This document shows positions 24,240 to 36,510 of a stretch of 64,000 bases of DNA, one piece after another (within the stretch, counting starts at the first letter, position 1; each line of letters begins with the position of its first letter). The notes under the pieces were generated by a model. The model was not told the origin of the DNA, searched no databases, and was given only the letters and a program-made list of their open reading frames with translations. The translations under genes and the position numbers were made by a program. The stretch is from Chlorops oryzae (lineage: Eukaryota > Arthropoda > Insecta > Diptera > Chloropidae): positions 121,825,168 to 121,889,167 of the forward strand of contig CM035806.1 in assembly GCA_020466095.1 (NCBI GenBank), read 5' to 3'.

Positions 24240-25859
24240 TAGTCGTGTTCGAAATAATAAGAACAAAAATTATAAGATTGCAAACAGGCTCATAAGACTT
24301 TCCAAATGACTTTTAAAAATATTTCTTTATTTCTTATAAACACTCTCAGATATTGGGCTCATAAAAATGAAGGTTACGACAGTCGGGAAGGTCTGAATTT
24401 TTTTTAGGAGCAACGTTAGCACTTGAAGTCAAAAAATGCCTGTTCGAAAAAATAAGAACAACTCCAAAATTGCAACGATTTGGTTTTCAAAACAAGCAGT
24501 GAATATTGGCAATTCCTTAGAAGTGCAGTTGGCATAGTTTTCAGTTGCTATTGTTATAAAATAATTGTGATCTTAACTGAAAAATGAGATGAAACAAAGA
24601 TTGTAGACCTGAGCTTAGAAAATCCATCAAAAAACTGCTCGATAAACGGAAAACTTTTGATTTTATTAGGGAGACTCTCGTCATTTCTAATGGGATGATA
24701 AACGACAACAAACTTTCACCACAGGTCGAAAATCGTGCTAGACATAAGAAAAACACTGAAATCTAAGACAAATTGAACAGGAGAACTTTCATGCAGATCC
24801 CCATTATTACCACTACGCAGATCGAACACGAACTAGAACTACCCATAGCTAATTCCACTATAAGGTAACGTTTTACCTTAGCTAAACTTAAAGCACATAC
24901 TCCAAGAAAAGTACCTGTGATACACTCAAGAAATTTGAAAAGCAGAATTAAAATTTTGTTTAGGAACCCGACACAGTTTGGCGTAACATATTGTGGGCTG
25001 ATGAAACTGAGGTTGTGCAGCTAAATCACGGTAAGGAAAAGCAATACGGTAGACATCATCAGAAGCAAGAATTCAAGGCAAAGTTCACTTTGGAGACAGT
25101 GAATCACGGAGGCCGGAAATTTATGTGTTTGAGATGTTTTTCACGGAATGAAATTCGACCTATTGCTAATATCCTGTGCAATATGAACGCCAACTATTAT
25201 GTTCAAAATGTCCTTGGAGCTATTGTCCTTCCAAATTTTGAAGACAAAATGCCTTTACACTGGCTTTTTCAACAAGACAAAGACCCAAAGCACACTTTAA
25301 AGAAAGCAAAAGGTTGCCTTCGATCAAACAATAAACGTTTTGAAATAGCCGGCGATATCACTGGTTTTTTTTTTTTATACCGAAAATAACATATTCGGAT
25401 GGATGTTAAAAAAGGGGTTAGGTATATTAGGCTCAAAACTTCCGAAGAATTATGGCAAACGGGGAAGAAAACTGCGAAAAATATCTCGTCCGCAAGATGC
25501 CGCAACCCTTAAAGGGTCAATGAGCTTCAGATGCGCCGAAGTAATTGGAAATGATGGGGGACACTCCATATTAAAATGTGAGGTAACTTGTTACTATTTC
25601 TAAAACATACAATTCAAACAAAGCTCATTTTTCCTCCATTGTTCTTATTTTTTCGAACAGGCAGTTTTTGACTTCAAGCGCTAACGTTGCTCTTAAAAAA
25701 ATTTAGACCTTCCAGACTGTCGTAACCTTCATTTTTATGAGCCCAATATCTGAGACTGTTTATAAGAAATAAAGAAATATTTTTAAAAGTCATTTGGAAA
25801 GTCTTATGGGCCTGTTTGCAATCTTATAATTTTTGTTCTTATTATTTCGAACACGACTG
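24240..25859 (+). mobile_element. 1.6-kb Tc1-like transposon with 225-bp inverted repeats (IR/DR)
   Basis: Long, well-conserved inverted repeats (about 24240-24465 and 25640-25859) begin with (C)AGTCGTGTTCGAAATAATAA and are flanked by TA. Within each repeat the words GTTCGAAATAATAAGAAC and GTTCGAAAAAATAAGAAC form the IR/DR pair. The transposase at about 24560-25390 is decayed. ADETEV and FQQDKDPKHT mark the first two catalytic Asp regions, with FTLETVNHGG and MNANYYVQNVLGAIVLP between them. The final Glu region is shifted and lost, so the element is non-autonomous. Confidence 0.88.
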
Positions 25860-26204
25860 TATATATATATATATACAGTTCCACTGGAGTGGAAATTTCC
25901 ACTGCAAACGTTCATATTACGGTCGTCTAGAAGATGTTTAGGCGATTCTTCCACAAGATGATTCGGCGATGCACGTGTTTGCTATTGAATTGTTGGTATG
26001 AAATGAAAAACATCGTCTAACCTTCTTGCAGAAGAATCGCCTAAACATCTTCTGGACAAACCTTCTTCCAGAAGAATCGCCTAAACATCTTCTGGACGAA
26101 CGGTCTTCCAAACATCTTCCAAATGCTTGCAGGGGTATGGTCGAAATGTATAAGCACAGTGATGCGTCAAAATGTAGTACCATTAGTTCTACCGAATTAT
26201 ATTA

Positions 26205-26470
26205 CAGTAGTTTCGCTATATAAGAAAGTCGATTTTGCCAAGAAATTTCATTCTTATATCCGGTTTTTTCTTATATAAGAACCCGTTTATAAGAAAATTC
26301 TTTCTTATATAAACTACCGATATTTGAAAATAGGGGTGTTAAATTTTTGATAAAAACCATGTTTCTTATATAAAAATTTTTTCCATACAAAAGAGTTTTT
26401 GGTTTTGGTAAACAGTTTCTTAAAGGTGGGTTTTTCTTATATACGAGTTTCTTATGTAGCAAAACTACTG
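26205..26470. mobile_element. 266-bp pogo-like MITE
   Basis: The ends CAGTAGTTTCGCTATATAAG and CTTATGTAGCAAAACTACTG are inverted and flanked by TA (26203-26204, 26471-26472). TTCTTATAT words recur throughout. No ORF. Confidence 0.82.
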
Positions 26471-26472
26471 TA

Positions 26473-27627
26473 TACAGAAAAATGAAGTCAAAGATAGTAT
26501 TTATTGCTAACCAATTTCGAAGTCACCCATAAAAACGTTTTCAGTAGGCCTATCGCAACAAAATTTTGCAGTTCGCGCTCATTCAAATCAGAAATTGCTT
26601 ACCGACTCGATCAATTTATTGAATTCATGAAGTCCAATTAAATACAATATTTTTGCTGCTGGATTGAAAATTGTGTGTTCAATTAAGCGAATATAGTCGA
26701 TTATGTGATTCAATTAAACGCGGACTTCTTTGTTTGTATTCCGTTTTGAAGAGTTGACTTAAATTGAGCAGACATCTCACAGTGGTGGAGTACGCATTCA
26801 ATGTACGATTCCTGATGATGGCTGATAAAATTATCCGAAATATTGGAGAATAAAAATACAAAAAGATAACAAAATATCTTGTTAATAAAATCTTTTTGTC
26901 TAGTACGGCCAAAGCCTAAACAATCATTAAAAAACATAATTAAAGGCCGAAAAACAAAAAACCAGAAAAATTAATATATATAATTAAAAATAAATCAATT
27001 GAAATGCCTAAAAAAACTTTTTACATGACAGTATTCGAAGAACATTCGTTTGGAACTGAAACATGAGCACACTGCACCCTTGATATAAAGAATCTCAAGG
27101 ATAGTGAAAATATTATCGTTTTATGAAGTAATTTGTGGCAAAGAGGTTCGTTACTTTGAGTCAACACTGTATACCTACAAAAAATGTTTGCATTATTTAC
27201 ATCATATATTTTTTTATAATTAGTTCGTCTGTTGAAAATGTGCTCTTAATGCGAAAATGAAGAAAAATCCTACTACCACCTGAATGGAGAGAGAAAACAG
27301 TTAAACCCTTAAGCAATAAATAATAATTGAAACTTGCATGATTATACCCAATACATTCATTGTCGAACGTATATTGTGTTTGTGCGTACGTGTGTAACAC
27401 CTGGAAACTTATCGAGATAGACCATTTAAAATACCTATATGGGCAATTTTCTTACTGGTAACGTTACACATACGTCCGTTTTTTTTTTTTTACATGTTTC
27501 ACCTCAAACTTGACGAAACACAATGAAATCATTCCTATTTTTGAACCCTTGTGTTGGAAATAACTATACTTACAATTCGTTCCCTAAAATATTTTTGATT
27601 GCACTTATAGTTAAGGAGCTCTAAGCG
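26473..27627. other. No gene; repeat fragments
   Basis: AT-rich DNA. At 27343-27425 there is a decayed F1 5' end (ATACCCAATACATTCATTGT, then GTGTGTAACACC). A pair of related phrases, TAACGTTACACATACG and GGTAACGTTACA, occurs at 27460 and 27640. Nothing coding. Confidence 0.5.
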
Positions 27628-29480
27628 GTTAAAGATTGCTGGTAACGTTACAAAAATTGAACTTTTGTGACATTTGTCCCATATGTAGAACATTGGCACG
27701 AACATTGAGATCTATAAGAATCGAGCACAACAGCATATTCTTACCTGAATTTTGAAAAGTTAAAAACAAATATACGATCGAAAAGAATGGACTACAGTCA
27801 AACTTCTATAACTGAAATCGCCATGATCTAAAGAATTTGTCAGACTTATCGACTTTATTTAAGGAAGCTGTGATTGTGTTCTTCTTGCCTCAACCAATAA
27901 AAACAACATGATAGATTGTCTATGTTTGGACTACGTTTGAATGTCGGGAAAACAGAATACATGACAACAGACAATTGCGAAGCAGGGACCATCAAAATAA
28001 ATAACACTGACCTACTACCAAGGACGGAAAAATTTAAATATCTTGGGTCGACACTTTCTGCTGACGGGTTAAAGCTGTTAAAGATTGCTGGTAACGTTAC
28101 AAAAATTGAACTTTTGTGACATTTGTCCCATATGTAGAAATAACATGGACATTCGATTTAGTCATGTCCGTGCGTCTACATACTGTTTTTTTAACGAAAG
28201 AGTTGAGCTGTCTTAACGAAACTCGGTATGCGTATTGCCGAGGACATGAGTAAGAAAAAAATCGAGAATGGATCAGATCGGACCATCTTTAGGTGCACCA
28301 CCAGTATTAGGGTCTGTTACGAAAATCACAAAAACTGCTCTAAAACGGGAATTTTTCGAGATATTTTTGTGAAATTTCGTATTTGAAAATATTTAGTGAC
28401 ATTTAATGTAATTTCTAAAAATTAGAAAAGCCTGCGTGGAAAAATGGCTTTTTTTTGAAAATTGTCTCTCATACCTTAAATTCAAATGGGGCTTGAACTA
28501 AAGTTGGCATCAGGAATGCTTTTATTGTTATAGAAAACCCTTAGAAAAGTGTTCACGATCGTCGAATATTTGGGGCACCTCCAGTGCTAGGATCTGTCAC
28601 GAAAATCACAAAAGCTGTTCGAAAATAAGAGTTTGTGAGCTTATATTTAAGCTTCCAATTAAGTTTTCATAAATTGTAAAAGTGGGCGTGGCAAAAGGGC
28701 GGCTTTCCTAAAGTCATTAAACAAAAGTCGGCATATGGGGCTCCGCTATGGCCTTGAAAATCCCGGAAATATTTTGTCTTATTACTCGTGGACTTGGAAC
28801 CTGTTTTAAAAATACATTCGAACAAATATAACTAACCCTTTTTTATCTGTTTTGGGTATTGTATTGTGAGGTTAGCCTGACTATAATACCCTTACTTGTT
28901 TTTTTTTTCCCAGTTTGTTTAAAAAAAAAAAAAGATCGCGTGTGCGTGTGGCACGAACATTGAGATCTATAAGAATCGAGCACAACAGCATATTCTTACC
29001 TGAATTTTGAAAAGTTAAAAACAAATGTACGATCGAAAAGAATGGACTACAGTCAAACTTCTATAACTGAAATCGCCATGATCTAAAGAATTTGTCAGAC
29101 TTATCGAATTTATTTAAGGAAGCTGTGATTGTGTTCTTCTTGCCTCAACCAATAAAAACAACATGATATATTGTCTATGTTTGGACTTCGTTTGAATGTC
29201 GGGAAAACAGAATACATGACAACAGACAATTGCGAAGCAGGGACCATCAAAATAAATAACACTGACCTACCAAGGACGGAAAAATTTAAATATCTTGGGT
29301 CGACACTTTCTGCTGACGGGACGATCACTCGCGAAGTTACTGAGAGAGTTAACGCCGCTTGGTTTAAGTGGCGTTCAACGACTGGTGTTATGTGCGATAA
29401 AAAGATAAGCGACCGCTTAAAATCCAAATTTTATCGCAAAGTCATCAGGCCAGTCGCTCTTTATAGTACCGAATGAAAGA
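27628..29480 (+). repeat. RTE-clade retrotransposon fragments in a local duplication
   Basis: Two nearly identical segments (27692-28070 and 28948-29325) encode GLRLNVGKTEYMTTDN and TEKFKYLGSTLSADG, the C-terminal side of an RTE reverse transcriptase. The second continues through VNAAWFKWRSTTGVMCD to RPVALYSTE at 29476. A 60-bp block (GGTAACGTTACAAAAATTGA...) is also repeated at 27628 and 28076. An F1 repeat (28139-28905) separates the copies. All copies are 5'-truncated and dead. Confidence 0.8.
28139..28905 (+). repeat. F1 Helentron-type repeat, 5'-truncated
   Basis: It begins inside the core (ATTCGATTTAGTCATGTCCG) and ends with the family's 3' hairpin (a GTTAGCCTGACTATAAT variant) and CCTTACTTGTTTT. 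The microsatellite is reduced to GTCCGTGCGTC. Confidence 0.8.
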
Positions 29481-30023
29481 AAGGTTAGTGTTATGATCAG
29501 AGTGAGTAAAAAGAGCCCGAAAAAACCCGAAAATAAGCGCTATAAAAAGCTCGAAAAAACAAGGAAAATAGTCCGAAAAATATGCAGTTAAAATTTATTT
29601 TTTATTCAGCGGAGTTATTAAAATATATGACTAGATGTTGTTTTACATTTTCAAACAAAAAATTTTGGCGTTTCTCTCATAAAAGGTTTTTATACAATGA
29701 AAAAGAACGTTCAACGTCTGAAATGGTAAGGGGGCCAAATTTGAAAACACACTCCAACGTAAATACGCGATCGAACGTATACGCAAGCATTGGACACAGC
29801 GCTTAGAAGAGTCCTTGACAAAGGAAAGCAATGTGTTGAGTTTTTTCGGAAATTAGGTAGGAAAAGGCTTTTAAAATAGCACTATTAACCAAAAATATGG
29901 GAAATATGCACAAAAAATAGTTTTTGGCAAGAAAATAGTTTTTGGCAAGAAAATAGCTCGCACTGCTAAAATATGCAAAAATAGTAAAAAGTAGCTCGCA
30001 CTACTAAAATATGCAAAAATAGT

Positions 30024-30426
30024 ATGACGTATGCAAAAACAAGCATTTATTCTCTGGTTATGATGCTTCGCTGGATATCCGGACTCACTCGTCTTGATCA
30101 TGTTCCAAACGTAGACATCCGTATACGCTATGGAGTTGCCCCAATTATTGGGAAAATGCGGCAAGCAAGGCTACGCTGGTATGGACACGTCCTGAGAGCA
30201 AATGAGGAGACTTTGGCAAAGAAAGGCTACGCACTGGAAATTCAAGGTTACAGAAAACGGGGGCGTCCGAAACAGCGCTGGATGGACACAATAAAATGGG
30301 ACCTAGAGGCTGTAGGACTTACCTCGGATGATGCAACCGACAGAACAAAATGGAGGAACTGGTCGCGTTTTGCGGACCCCGGGATAGACCGGTATAGTTA
30401 AACACGCAAGAAGAAGAAGAAGTGAT
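30024..30426 (+). repeat. RTE-clade retrotransposon 3' end
   Basis: The ORF encodes MLRWISGLTRLDHVPNVDIR, then ARLRWYGHVLRANEE and GRPKQRWMDTIKWDLE, the typical RTE carboxy terminus, and stops at 30401. The 3' terminus is a short AAG repeat (GAAGAAGAAGAAG), as usual for RTE. About 540 bp of unrelated A-rich DNA separates it from the reverse transcriptase piece ending at 29476. Confidence 0.88.
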
Positions 30427-30689
30427 TGTGCTTCAATTTGACAAAATATGTATAAAGACAATAGATTCTTCATTACCTACAAGGTCTCGACCCACTTTTG
30501 TACTCAATTTTGAATTCCAGAATTTTGAGAGGCACTGTTTCAAAAGCATAAAATTCCCATTTGAAAATATTTTGTCAGTTGTCTTTGCCGATTGACGTCA
30601 ACGTTAAATATGCCAACACATTTAGTAATTTTTATTTGGGTCCTCTTAATTACTTCGCCTAGAGAAGGGACTCTAAAGCTGCTTTAATT

Positions 30690-31060
30690 AACTATTATAT
30701 AACGCGAACTTGAAATTTACAAGAACAAGCAGAAATAACGACATTGTCCCTATCAGACTTAAAGCGCTGATATCTGAAAGACAATTTATAGTAAATGCTA
30801 TTCGCCTTTGGAACACACTACCTCGTCAACTTCAAAAATAAACAAGTTAACAGAATTTAAAAAGCGCATTGAAACTTATTTTCAAAACTAAATTTTCTGT
30901 AAAAAACTTATACTTAAATATAAAAATCAGGAATTGTAACAATGCTTAATGCTTAACATAAGCTCTCTTTAGAATTACCTTGAATTGTTTTATTATTTAA
31001 CTAGCACTAACTTTAAGATTCTTAATCTTGCTGTGCTAGGACTTTCGAATTTAAATACAA
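30690..31060 (+). pseudogene. Non-LTR retrotransposon C-terminal remnant
   Basis: The frame at 30728-30829 gives NDIVPIRLKALISERQF, then AIRLWNTLPRQLQ. After a one-base shift, KINKLTEFKKRIETYFQN ends at 30891. LWN.LP followed by a KR-rich FK..I..Y tail is typical of the last residues of CR1/L2/I-like reverse transcriptases. A 3' UTR of about 160 bp ends in AAATACAAAAAATACAAA, possibly the 3' repeat tail. Confidence 0.6.
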
Positions 31061-31390
31061 AAAATACAAAACTGAGGGCTAACGCGATGTTTGCGCGATC
31101 ACGATCGCTAATTTCGAAATTTGAAATTACTTAAAAGGTGCACGTTTATTGAATAATGCCAATTTCCAATTGAATAATTTAATTTATTTATTGCAACACT
31201 CAAAAGCCGTTTCGATACCGAACTCCCCACTACACCAACCCACCACCCCGCCGTATCGTACTGAAAGGGGAATGTGTAGGTTTGTAGGTGAATATTGTCT
31301 ACGAAAAAAATACAAGCCACCTAATTACTTATCTGTGTCGGTCTCAGTTGCCAGTGCGCGAAGACTTATTTGGCGCTTCGTAGGTCGATC

Positions 31391-31683
31391 AGTTGGTACA
31401 ATACTCTTCAAACTGTACGTACACACACGCCCACAGTGAGTGCCAGAGAGAATCGCACAGTGATTTGGTGTTTTTATCGCCATTCGGAAATATTTCTGTT
31501 TATTTTTTAAAATTTTTTTTATTTTTCATGTTTTCATTTCAAATATCAAAGCTGGAAGTGAAAGATACGCCAAAGAATTTAATCATCGACAGTGAATAAA
31601 ATATTTGAAATTATGTAAAAGAAAGAAAAAAAAAAAGACTTTGTGAGTAAATTTTTCAATTAATTTTCAATATTCCAAAACCG
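31391..31683 (+). other. Possible 5' non-coding exon
   Basis: ATCAGTTGG at 31389-31397 fits the arthropod initiator TCAGT. The following 290 bp have no long ORF and end in CCG|GTGAGTGC, a strong splice donor. Nothing downstream in the window could be linked to it, so this is inference from signals only. Confidence 0.22.
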
Positions 31684-32006
31684 GTGAGTGCATCCCGAAC
31701 TGCCTGCTAATAAATTCAATAACTTAGAACCTAATAGATACAGTAGCGAGCAAAAATGAGTACATGTTGGGATCTTCAATTGTTTTCTCCTTATATCTCC
31801 GGTGTTAATAAAGATATCCTAGTCAAATTTTCGTATATGTAAATTATTTTGGAATATAAATAGTTAGACCAAAAATTAGTAAAGATTCTAGGAAAAGAGA
31901 GAACAGAAAATATGGTGTAAGACTCACATGTACCCATTTTTGCTCCTTTGGAAAAATTTTCTAACGATTTAGATTAAATAGGTAGCAGGAAAAATTATGA
32001 ATGTTA

Positions 32007-32591
32007 CCCGGCATCTCGACACGCAATTTTCCATGGCATGCCATCTGTCAAAGTATAGATATTGCCAATGGAGACCGCAAGATGGCAATTTATGTCTTGC
32101 AATATTGCTTGCCATAAATTGCTTGCCATGAAGTTGGCAATGAGCGCCATTTTGGTTGTTTGACTGCCGAAATTCATTTTTCAGAAGAATTCGATGTGTT
32201 CACATCGTAGCGAGGATTTGTTCATTTCGGATATTTTCATATTAATATTAATTTTTACCTTTTGAATATTAGTTTTAAATGAATGCCATTATAACACTTT
32301 GATTTAAAGCGTATTTAACTAATAGGAAAAATATATGAATGGAGTGAAATTAAAAATTATAAGCAATTATAAGTAATAATCATACATTTATGACCCGAAA
32401 GCAAGATGAACTCAATAGAATTAGCTTTTCTATGACAACCAAGGCGCGTGCGCAACGCATTAACTTCTTGGTGGTCATTTCATAAATGCCGATGGCATAA
32501 CATAAACAAACCCACCCTGGCAATATTGCTAATGGCAAGACATAATTTGACAGATGGCATGCCATGAAAAATTGCGTGTCGAGTTGTCGGG
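32007..32591. mobile_element. 585-bp PIF/Harbinger-like MITE (CCCGGCATCTCG), copy 1
   Basis: Inverted ends CCCGGCATCTCGACACGCAA of about 45 bp continue into TTTTCCATGGCATGCCATCT. TTA is duplicated at 32004-32006 and 32592-32594. The matching empty site AATGTTAGTAGATG is present at 44961 in the related repeat, which proves the insertion. Confidence 0.92.
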
Positions 32592-33152
32592 TTAGTAGAT
32601 GGTACATTGGGAGATTAGTCAAGGACCCCAAAACATAGATCTCACATCTTTCCGATAATCTATGGCTAATGTCGGGTTGAGATATGTTATAAAAAATAAT
32701 AAAATAAAAATATAATAACAATAAAACTAGCAGAGCTGTAAACGAGTGACTCATTTTTGATTGAATCAGTAAATCATTCACATAATTAATGGGGATAAAT
32801 GAATGAATTTATTTCAACACAAGATTCGAGTTGAGTTAAAATTTGATTGCATTCTTTTGAATGAAAAAATTTGAATGAATTCAATTCGAGAAAAAAAATT
32901 TAAAGACTTCAAATTTGAGTTCACTCCCTGACGAATTTAAAAATTTGAATGCACTCCTTTCTAAAAAAAATTTGAATGAATTAAAATTTGAGTTCACTCA
33001 TCAATGAATTTAAAAAAGAATTTGAACTAATTTTTCCCATTCACTACTTGCTAGATTTATCAACTAGTAGGCTAAAACTCGTCTTCAAATATAATATATT
33101 ATATAGAAAAGAAATTCAATAAGAAATTCAATTTTCTTTTCAATGAAACGAA

Positions 33153-33485
33153 ATATGTCTCGGTCGCCGAATTTATTTAATGGAAAGGAAATCTGCGGAT
33201 CAAGCCAAAATTCCTTGCTGGAATCTGCAAGGGAGCTTTCCGCAGATGTATTAGAATACAATAATGAGGATGGGCCGTTTAATTCAAAAAAAAATTAAGA
33301 GATATATGCTCAATTCGGACGAACTTGCCAATGATCAAGAGAAGTCCTTGCTTTTTAAGAAATATTTTGCAATCATGGAAACGGTTGATTTTAGCAAAAT
33401 TCTAAATTCTGCAATTTCCATCATATTTTTCATTCATATGCTCATCGCCATTTATGTCCTCACGACCATATCTGTTTTAAACTAG
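33153..33485 (+). pseudogene. Small membrane-protein ORF broken by one frameshift
   Basis: Frame 1 starts MSRSPNLFNGKEICGSSQNS and reads to an A9 run at 33287-33295. Past that run the neighbouring frame continues IKRYMLNSDELANDQEKSLL and ends with a hydrophobic helix (ILNSAISIIFFIHMLIAIYV) before TAG at 33485. Joined by a single indel in the A run, the product would have about 110 residues with one C-terminal membrane segment. The codon pattern changes frame exactly at the homopolymer, which argues for a real but broken or mis-assembled ORF. I recognise no family. It lies in DNA absent from the paralogous repeat at 45 kb. Confidence 0.4.
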
Positions 33486-33746
33486 AACGAGTTAATTATG
33501 TATTTAATTAAATAGTTATGTTATACAATTGATTATTTCAGAAAATTTCACCTTGATCGGTTGACTAGTTTGTTCAAAAAGTACATGCAAACTACGAAAT
33601 ATTTAATAATTTATTGCTTTCTTCTAAAAATAGTGCCAAAAAAATATTACAAAAACAGAATTTCTAAAAATTGCACTATAGTGGTCGCAATGTAAATCTT
33701 TAAGTTTGACTTTGATCGGACCACTACTTTTTCGCAATCATCTTTA

Positions 33747-34285
33747 CCCTACGTCTCGACATTCAATTTTTCATGGCATACCATCTGTCAAATTTATGTC
33801 TTAACATTAGCAATATTGCCAGGGTGGGATTGTTTATGTTATGCCATCGGCATATGTGAATTGGCGACGAACAAGCTAATACGCTCCGCACGCGCACTCG
33901 ATGCTTTAAAAAATATTTGTGATTTATTCGAAGAAGAAGAAAAAAGGAAAAAGCCGAGATTTTGGGTGAACCCGTTTTTAGAAGGACGTGACATGCACAA
34001 TTTGGAAATGCATCTATTAAAAGATATTCTGTGGGAAGATAGTGGAGAATTCCAAAATTAACTTTATAATGTCCGATGCACGCCACTCCATTTTTTTTAG
34101 TTCTTCACACTTTGAAATTTTCTGTATAATGATTTTCAGCTGTCCTAAAAGCAAAATGGCGCTCATTGCCAACTTCATGGCAAGCAATATTGCAAGACAT
34201 AAATGGCCATCTTGCGGTCTCCATTGGCAATATCTACACTTTGACAGATGGCATGCCATGAAAAATTGCGTGTCGAGATGCCGGG
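33747..34285. mobile_element. PIF/Harbinger-like MITE (CCCGGCATCTCG), copy 2
   Basis: This 539-bp copy is inverted relative to copy 1, with ends CCCTACGTCTCGAC and GTCGAGATGCCGGG and TTA on both sides (33744-33746, 34286-34288). Shared internal words include GGCAATATTGCCAGGGTGGG-like and AAGATGGC segments. It has lost its left TIR sequence more than copy 1 has. Confidence 0.88.
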
Positions 34286-34670
34286 TTAAAAGAAGTACAG
34301 CATAGAAGTGTAAGTGATTTTTTCATTGAATTTCATACAAAAAACTGAAGAGCTCTTTCGCTGTTGCATTTGCTGTATTTGCAGCGTTGCCACTGACTTT
34401 CGAAAAACATACTACCAATTTGAAACTTTCACAAAACCTGGCTTATACATACATACTTACATGCAAGTGTATTTAATAAGGTGATAGCAGTTCTACAACA
34501 AATATAACTCGACAAAACCAACAGGGAGGTTTTTGTTGTGGCGAGTACGTCCAAATGTCAAATATGTTGTGAATACAGAACTTTTAATATCAACTAATGA
34601 ATACAAAAAAAAAATTTTGAAAAAAATTTGTGACATTTAAATCAGAGTTTTAAAAATAAAATCAACAAAA

Positions 34671-35133
34671 ACAAGTAAGGGTGTTATAGTCAGGCGAGCC
34701 TGACAAGAGAATACCCGACACAGACACATATGCTCAAATAATTTTTAATATCAAGAGGTGTTTAAGACCATAAGGGGCCCCATATACCGACTTTTGATAG
34801 ATTTCTATATGAAAACTTCCCCTTTGCCACGCCCACTCTTCCAATATTTGTTGAACTATAATCGGAGGCTTAAATATACGCTCAAATTTTAAGTTTCATT
34901 AAAATATTTCGAAAAAGTCCGATTTTAAGGCAGCTTTGTGATTTTTGTGACAGACCCTAGTACTGGAGGTACCCTTAAAAATGGACCGATCAAGGAAAAT
35001 TTTTGGAAGGATGTTTAAGGCTACAAAGGAAGCATAAGTGCCTAATTTCGTTCAAGTCCCATTTGAATTTCGGGTGTAGGAGACATTTTTCGAAAACCGC
35101 ACTTCTGTCACGCCCAATTTTTCAATTTTTATA
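34671..35133 (-). repeat. F1 Helentron-type repeat, truncated
   Basis: It opens (plus strand) with the family's 3' end, ACAAGTAAGGGTGTTATAGT, and the hairpin GTCAGGCGAGCCTGAC, and stops at CACGCCCAATTTTTCAATTT before the core and microsatellite. An isolated F1 5' end in the opposite orientation follows immediately at 35136-35199. Confidence 0.85.
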
Positions 35134-36510
35134 CCCGACACACTCTGTGTCGAGGGTATATTGCGTTTGTGTGGTTGTGTGTAACACCCAGAACCTTCAG
35201 CTGGGCAGATGGCTTAACACATATTGGTCGAAATATGTGATAGGGCTATTAGGGCCATTTAAAGACAAAATTACCAATTAGGTCGTAATGCCCGCAGATG
35301 CCCTTATAAGTTTAAATGCCTTATTAGAGCACAAATAAGTAATAAATTCCTTAACATAATTCCTTAACTTAAAATCCTTTTTATACCCGACACACTCTGT
35401 GTCGAGGGTATATTGCGTTTGTTGGGTTGTGTGTAACACCCAGAACCAGTCGAGATAGACTATACAAAATATATATAGAAATTATCAGCGTCACTAGGAG
35501 ATTCGATTTAGCCATGTCCGTCTTCCTGTCCGTCTGTTTGTATACAGTTTTCGTATCGAAGGAGTTGAGCTATCTTGATGAAATTTGATATGCGTACTCA
35601 CAGGCATATGAGTAAGAACAAGTTCGACAATGGACCCGATCGGACTATTTTTAGGGGTACCTCCAGTACTAGGGTCTGTTACGAAAATCACAAAAACTGC
35701 TCTTAAATCGAAGTTTTTCAAAGTATTTTGATGAAATTTGGTATTTGAACATGTTTCAAGGCAAGTAATATGATTCCACAAATTTATAAAATGGGCGTGG
35801 CTGGAGGGCGATTTTCTAAAATTGTCCCCTACACCCGAGATTCAAATGGGACTTGAACGAAATTTGGCACTTATGCTTCCTTTGTAGAGGTGCGTCAAGC
35901 TGCACCCCCCTTTTCATGAAATCAAAAAATTTTTTTCTCAGAATTACGTGCTTTTTATGTGCTATTTATGTACCGACTTAAAAAATTTTGTGCTCGTCCT
36001 TGTCAGATTTTAAGGACAAAAGTAATTTGTATGAAAGGGGGGGTGTAGCTTGACACCGCAAAAATTCGCACTTAACGATTTTTTCGAAAAATCGTTTATA
36101 GGTGGGAATTATGTGCTATTTATGTGCTCCAATTCTATGGATAAAAAAAATTTTTATTTCAAAAATTTAAGGATTAAATCGACGAAAATTGTTTTTGGCA
36201 AGTACATTTTACCAAAAAATTCCGAATAAAAAAGGTTTTTATCAGAATTTAACTTTTTTATTAATATATTTACATTTTATTCTTTGAAAAAAAAAACCAA
36301 AAAAAAAAATTTTTTTTAATGTTCAAAAATTTTTATCATTCAACAAGTTTCGAACCCATACGCAAGAGTCAATGTAAGCTAGCTAGAACACGCGGATCCG
36401 TTAACAGACCGATCGATTTAACAGAGGGAGAAATCGTGCTGTAACAGGGAATTAACATTGAAATGTTGCAGAACCTGAGAGAAAAAGTGCTCTCGTCATT
36501 ATGTGTACAG

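Larger units (their letters stand above)
31741..33740 (+). repeat. Tc1/mariner-type non-autonomous repeat, copy A (interrupted)
   Basis: It starts CAGTAGCGAGCAAAAATGAG after TA and aligns with the copy beginning at 44689. It is interrupted by a MITE (32007-32591), by an unrelated segment of about 750 bp (about 32730-33490) that contains a small ORF, and near its end by a second MITE copy (33747). The 3' terminus is not defined. Confidence 0.7.

Noticed and set aside
32380..32781. 133-codon minus-strand hydrophobic ORF
   Set aside because: It crosses the boundary of the CCCGGCATCTCG MITE, so it cannot be a conserved gene.
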